From NCBI GenBank assembly GCA_002429615.1, contig DJAN01000010.1:1-9697 (forward strand): 9,697 bases of DNA, written 5' to 3'. This document shows, one piece after another, positions 6,776 through 9,697 of the stretch; positions within the stretch are counted from its first letter, which is position 1; each line of letters begins with the position of its first letter. The notes beneath the pieces were generated by a model that was given only the letters and a program-made list of their open reading frames with translations, was not told the DNA's origin and made no database searches. The translations under genes and the position numbers were made by a program. This DNA is from Lysobacteraceae bacterium UBA6001 (GTDB lineage: Bacteria; Pseudomonadota; Gammaproteobacteria; Xanthomonadales; Xanthomonadaceae).

Positions 6776-7435
6776 ATGAAAGACCACCGGCAACGCTTCC
6801 TCGACCTCGCCCTGGGCGCCGACGCCCTGCGCTTCGGCGAGTTCACCCTCAAGTCCGGGCGCCTGAGCCCCTACTTCTTCAACGCCGGCCGCTTCGACAC
6901 CGGCGCCCGCACCGCCACGCTGGCCGAGTGCTATGCCGATGCGATCGAGGACGCGGGCCTGGATTTCGACCTGGTGTTCGGCCCGGCCTACAAGGGCATC
7001 CCGCTGGCGACCGCGCTGGCCTGCGAGTTCGCGCGCCGCGGCCGCGACCTGCCGCTGGCGTTCAACCGCAAGGAAGCCAAGGACCACGGCGAGGGCGGCA
7101 CGCTGATCGGCGCCCCGCTGGCCGGGCGCAAGGTACTGATCGTCGACGACGTCATCACCGCCGGCACCGCGATCCGCGAGGCCCTGGGCATCATCCGCCA
7201 GGCCGGCGGTACGCCGGCCGCCATCGTGGTGGCGCTGGACCGGCAGGAGATCGCCTCCGAGCAGGATCGTCGCTCGGCCGCGCAGGCGGTGGCCGCCGAA
7301 GCCGGCATTCCGGTGGTGGCCGTCGCGAACCTGGGCGACCTGCTTGCATTTGCCGATGGAAAACCGGAACTTGTCGGCTTCCGCGAACCGTTGCTGGCCT
7401 ATCGCGCCCGCTACGGAACCGCCATATCGGGCTGA
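6776..7435 (+). CDS. pyrE: Orotate phosphoribosyltransferase
   Basis: Cytoplasmic enzyme of de novo pyrimidine synthesis that joins orotate to PRPP, giving orotidine 5'-phosphate. The 219-residue protein aligns along its length with E. coli PyrE as I remember it. The N-terminal GEFTLKSGR (21-29) includes the substrate-binding Lys26, FGPAYKGIP follows at 68-76, the flexible catalytic loop is FNRKEAKDHGEGG (96-108), and the PRPP-binding motif is VLIVDDVITAGTA (120-132). The ATG at 6776 gives the canonical N-terminus (MKDHRQRF). No Shine-Dalgarno sequence precedes it. A -10-like TATCCT (6741-6746) is present without a convincing -35 box. I see no pyrimidine attenuator hairpin upstream. The secreted-protein gene follows after 19 nt and may be co-transcribed. 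It is divergent from the Crc-lineage nuclease gene, as pyrE and crc are in Pseudomonas. Confidence 0.97.
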   Translation: MKDHRQRFLDLALGADALRFGEFTLKSGRLSPYFFNAGRFDTGARTATLAECYADAIEDAGLDFDLVFGPAYKGIPLATALACEFARRGRDLPLAFNRKEAKDHGEGGTLIGAPLAGRKVLIVDDVITAGTAIREALGIIRQAGGTPAAIVVALDRQEIASEQDRRSAAQAVAAEAGIPVVAVANLGDLLAFADGKPELVGFREPLLAYRARYGTAISG

Positions 7436-7454
7436 GGACAGTCAGGGGGCTGCC

Positions 7455-8123
7455 ATGATGCCGAACACCAGGAAAGCGATGCTGTGCATCGCCGCGCTCA
7501 CCGCGCTGGCACTGCCGGCCATGGCGCAGCCCTCCAAGGGCAAGCCCGGCAAGCCAGCCACGGCCAAGAAGCTGTATTGCTGGAACCAGAACGGCCAGCG
7601 CATCTGCAGCGACACCCTGCCCTCCGAGGCGGTGAACCAGGCGCGCGACGAGATCAACGCCAGCAGCGGCATGCGCAGCGCCGAGATCGACCGTGCGCTC
7701 AATGCCGACGAACGCGCGGTGGCCGCCGCCGCGGCTGCCCAGCAGAAGGCAGACCTGGCCGCTGAAGAGACCCGCAAGCGTACCGACCAGGCGATGCTGA
7801 CCACGTTCCAGAACGAGGACGACCTGCGCCGCGTGTTCGCCGAACGTACCGCGCTGATCGACAATAACGTGCAGACCGCACGCTACAACGTCACCAGCCT
7901 GCGCGAAGGACTGATCATCCTGCTGCGCGACGCCGGCAACCGCGAACTGGCGGGGCAGAAGGTCTCCGACAAGCTGGCCAAGGACATCCAGGCGCGACAC
8001 AACGAGCTGCTGTGGCAGCAGCGCCTGCAGGCCAGCTTCGAGCGCCAGCGCGCGGACCTGGATGGCGAGATCGAGCAGATCCTGATGCGTTATCGCGCGA
8101 TGCGGGCGCCGTCGGGCACCTGA
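7455..8123 (+). CDS. Exported coiled-coil protein with DUF4124-like N-terminus
   Basis: A 222-residue exported protein of unknown function. Residues 1-24 form a classical Sec signal peptide: basic n-region, hydrophobic core at 8-20, and AMA before a probable cleavage at 24/25. A short Lys/Gly/Pro-rich linker follows (26-39). Residues 40-56 (LYCWNQNGQRICSDTLP) resemble the start of DUF4124 domains, with a pair of cysteines at 42 and 51 that could form a disulfide in the periplasm. The remainder (about 56-218) is almost entirely charged and Ala-rich helix, including an Ala-rich stretch, and probably forms a coiled coil. The start at 7455 follows AGGGGG (7444-7449); the adjacent ATG at 7458 is equally possible. 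Any earlier in-frame start would lie inside pyrE. It lies 19 nt after pyrE, so they may share a transcript. Family assignment is tentative. Confidence 0.85.
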   Translation: MMPNTRKAMLCIAALTALALPAMAQPSKGKPGKPATAKKLYCWNQNGQRICSDTLPSEAVNQARDEINASSGMRSAEIDRALNADERAVAAAAAAQQKADLAAEETRKRTDQAMLTTFQNEDDLRRVFAERTALIDNNVQTARYNVTSLREGLIILLRDAGNRELAGQKVSDKLAKDIQARHNELLWQQRLQASFERQRADLDGEIEQILMRYRAMRAPSGT

Positions 8124-8132
8124 TCGCACGAG

Positions 8133-8146
8133 GCTTTGCGTAAAGC
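8133..8146. repeat. Short hairpin beside the convergent terminator
   Basis: GCTTT (8133-8137) pairs with AAAGC (8142-8146) around a 4-nt loop, directly next to the larger hairpin at 8149-8173. Together they form a tandem hairpin between converging genes, which may aid termination or protect mRNA ends. Confidence 0.3.
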
Positions 8147-8148
8147 AG

Positions 8149-8173
8149 GAAGGGCGGCCCTGGGCCGCCCTTC
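8149..8173. terminator. Bidirectional terminator-like hairpin between convergent genes
   Basis: GAAGGGCGGCC (8149-8159) pairs perfectly with GGCCGCCCTTC (8163-8173) around a 3-nt loop. The stem extends by GCA/TGC (8145-8147 with 8174-8176) if one G bulges out. It lies 25 nt after the rightward coiled-coil gene and 23 nt beyond the leftward phosphomannomutase stop, so it can serve both. T-tracts are short on both strands (TTC then TGCGTT rightward), so termination may be imperfect. Confidence 0.7.
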
Positions 8174-8196
8174 TGCGTTATCCGGCGCTGCCGGGG

Positions 8197-9697
8197 TTAC
8201 AGGTCGAACGCGTGGCCCGGCAGCAGTTCGCCCAGCTGCGCCTTGAACAGCGCGCGGATGCGCGCCAGCGCCGCCTCGTTCTCCGCCTCGAAACGCAGCA
8301 CCAGCACCGGCGTGGTGTTGGACGCGCGCAGCAGGCCCCAGCCGTCGGTGAAGTCGGCGCGCAGGCCATCGATGGTCGCCAGGCGCGCGCCTTCGAACGG
8401 CGAGCCTTCGCCCTGCGCCTGCACCGCGGCCACGAAGCGCGCCACCAGCGCATGCGGAGAGCCTTCCACCGGCAGCTTGATCTCCGGGGTGGAGACGCTG
8501 TCCGGCAGTTCGGCCAACACTTCCGACGGCGTCTCGTCGCGTTGCGCCAGCACTTCCAGCAGGCGCGCGGCGGCGTACAGGCCATCGTCGAAGCCGTACC
8601 AGCGCTCCTTGAAGAAGAAGTGCCCGCTCATCTCGCCGGCCAGTTCCGCGTCGGTCTCGCGCATCTTCGACTTGATCAGCGAGTGCCCGGTCTTCCACAT
8701 CATCGGGCTGCCGCCGTGGCGCAGCACGAAATCCTGCAGCTTCCCGGTGCATTTCACGTCGTAGATGATCAGCGCGCCGGGATTGCGCTGCAGCACATCG
8801 GCGGCAAACAGCATCAGCAGGCGATCCGGGAACACCACCTTGCCTTCGCGGGTGACCACGCCGAGGCGGTCGGCGTCGCCATCGAAGGCCAGGCCGATAT
8901 CCGCGTCGAAACGCTGGACCATCTGCACCAGGTCTTCCAGGTTGTGCGGCTCGCTCGGGTCCGGATGGTGGTTCGGGAAAGTGCCGTCCACGTCGCAGTA
9001 AAGCGGGATGACCTCCGCGCCGATCGCCTCCAGCAGACGCGGCGCGATATCGCCGGCCACGCCGTTGCCGGCATCGGCCACCACTTTCAGCGGACGGTCG
9101 AGCTGTACGTCGTCGGCGATGCGCTGGATGTAGTCCTCGCTGACATCCTGCTGGCTGAGCGCGCCCGGTTCGGCGGCGGTGTGCAGGCGGCCTTCGGCGA
9201 TGCGCTTGTACAGGTCGGTGATCGCGTCGCCGGCCAGGGTCTCGCCGCCGATCACGATCTTGAAGCCGTTGTAGTCCGGCGGATTGTGGCTGCCGGTGAC
9301 CGCCACGCAGCTGCCGGCACGCAGGTGATAGGCGGCGAAGTACACCACCGGGGTCGGCGCCAGGCCGATGTCGGTGACCTGGCAACCGGCACGACGCAGG
9401 CCTTCGATCAGGCCGGCAGACAGCTCCGGACCGGACAGGCGGCCATCGCGGCCCACCACCACCTCACGCAGGCCCTGCGCCTGCATCACGCTGCCGATCG
9501 CCTGGCCGATCTGTTCGGCCACGCCCGGGTTGAGTTCCTTGCCGACTACGCCGCGGATGTCATAGGCACGGAAGATCTCCGGCACCACGACCGGACCGGC
9601 GGCGCGGCGCGGCGCGGCCGAGGCCTCATCGCCGGCCGCTTCATCCGAGGCCGCCAGCGTGGCGGCCTCGGCATCGCGGCGCATGCTTTCGCCCAGC
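8197..9697 (-). CDS. algC: Phosphomannomutase/phosphoglucomutase (AlgC type), 5'-truncated by window edge
   Basis: Interconverts mannose-6-P/mannose-1-P and glucose-6-P/glucose-1-P for exopolysaccharide and LPS sugar nucleotides. It has the four-domain alpha-D-phosphohexomutase layout. Counting from the in-frame ATG at 9684, the phosphoserine loop is TGSHNP with Ser132, the metal loop is DGDADR (268-273), the sugar-binding loop is GEMSGH (350-355), and the phosphate-binding loop is RASNTTP (453-459). All key residues are intact. Similarity to P. aeruginosa AlgC starts near residue 34 (VPEIFRAYDIRG). Before it lies an Ala/Glu-rich, low-complexity linker, and the frame stays open to the window edge (Leu-Gly-Glu-Ser before that ATG). 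The true start may be outside, giving a longer, possibly membrane-anchored protein as reported for AlgC relatives. The function call is firm; the N-terminus is unresolved. It is distinct from the xanA gene used in xanthan synthesis. Confidence 0.93.
   Translation of the reverse strand, partial: LGESMRRDAEAATLAASDEAAGDEASAAPRRAAGPVVVPEIFRAYDIRGVVGKELNPGVAEQIGQAIGSVMQAQGLREVVVGRDGRLSGPELSAGLIEGLRRAGCQVTDIGLAPTPVVYFAAYHLRAGSCVAVTGSHNPPDYNGFKIVIGGETLAGDAITDLYKRIAEGRLHTAAEPGALSQQDVSEDYIQRIADDVQLDRPLKVVADAGNGVAGDIAPRLLEAIGAEVIPLYCDVDGTFPNHHPDPSEPHNLEDLVQMVQRFDADIGLAFDGDADRLGVVTREGKVVFPDRLLMLFAADVLQRNPGALIIYDVKCTGKLQDFVLRHGGSPMMWKTGHSLIKSKMRETDAELAGEMSGHFFFKERWYGFDDGLYAAARLLEVLAQRDETPSEVLAELPDSVSTPEIKLPVEGSPHALVARFVAAVQAQGEGSPFEGARLATIDGLRADFTDGWGLLRASNTTPVLVLRFEAENEAALARIRALFKAQLGELLPGHAFDL

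Overview
This is a GC-rich chromosomal window. It looks like a gamma-proteobacterium of the Xanthomonadaceae type (Xanthomonas, Stenotrophomonas or a relative). I infer this from the high third-position GC, the strong protein resemblance to Pseudomonas and Xanthomonas families as I remember them, and the gene neighbourhoods. No mobile element, CRISPR array, tRNA gene or phage gene is visible. The genes are housekeeping and cell-envelope genes.

Layout from left to right. Positions 1-215 carry no protein gene. They hold a strong leftward promoter with the 16-bp spacer and GC-rich discriminator typical of rRNA P1 promoters, plus a cUUCGg hairpin, so a leftward rRNA operon probably begins just outside the window. 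Next come tyrS (leftward, TTG start) and, divergent from it, an M23 murein endopeptidase gene (mepM-like). anmK (anhydro-MurNAc kinase) follows after a hairpin. Convergent with anmK is a leftward group: an ExoIII/Crc-type nuclease gene overlapping ampG (muropeptide permease) by 4 nt, then a 75-aa orphan ribbon-helix-helix-like protein. Divergent from the nuclease gene is pyrE (orotate phosphoribosyltransferase), followed 19 nt later by a secreted coiled-coil protein of unknown role with a DUF4124-like start. A strong hairpin separates this pair from a convergent algC-type phosphomannomutase/phosphoglucomutase gene, which runs off the right edge.

How the genes fit together: MepM-type endopeptidases open murein cross-links, AmpG imports the released anhydro-muropeptides, and AnmK phosphorylates the anhydro-MurNAc freed from them. 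Three steps of peptidoglycan turnover and recycling therefore sit within about 4.3 kb. AlgC-type enzymes supply sugar phosphates for surface polysaccharides, and PyrE supplies UMP for the UDP-sugars. The order rRNA-tyrS-M23-anmK matches the PA0668.1-PA0666 region of P. aeruginosa, and the nuclease-pyrE pair matches crc-pyrE there.

I see no clearly new multi-gene system. The points most worth checking are the catalytically intact Crc-lineage nuclease coupled to ampG, the orphan ribbon-helix-helix protein behind ampG, the uncharacterised secreted coiled-coil protein, and the N-terminal extension of the phosphomannomutase.
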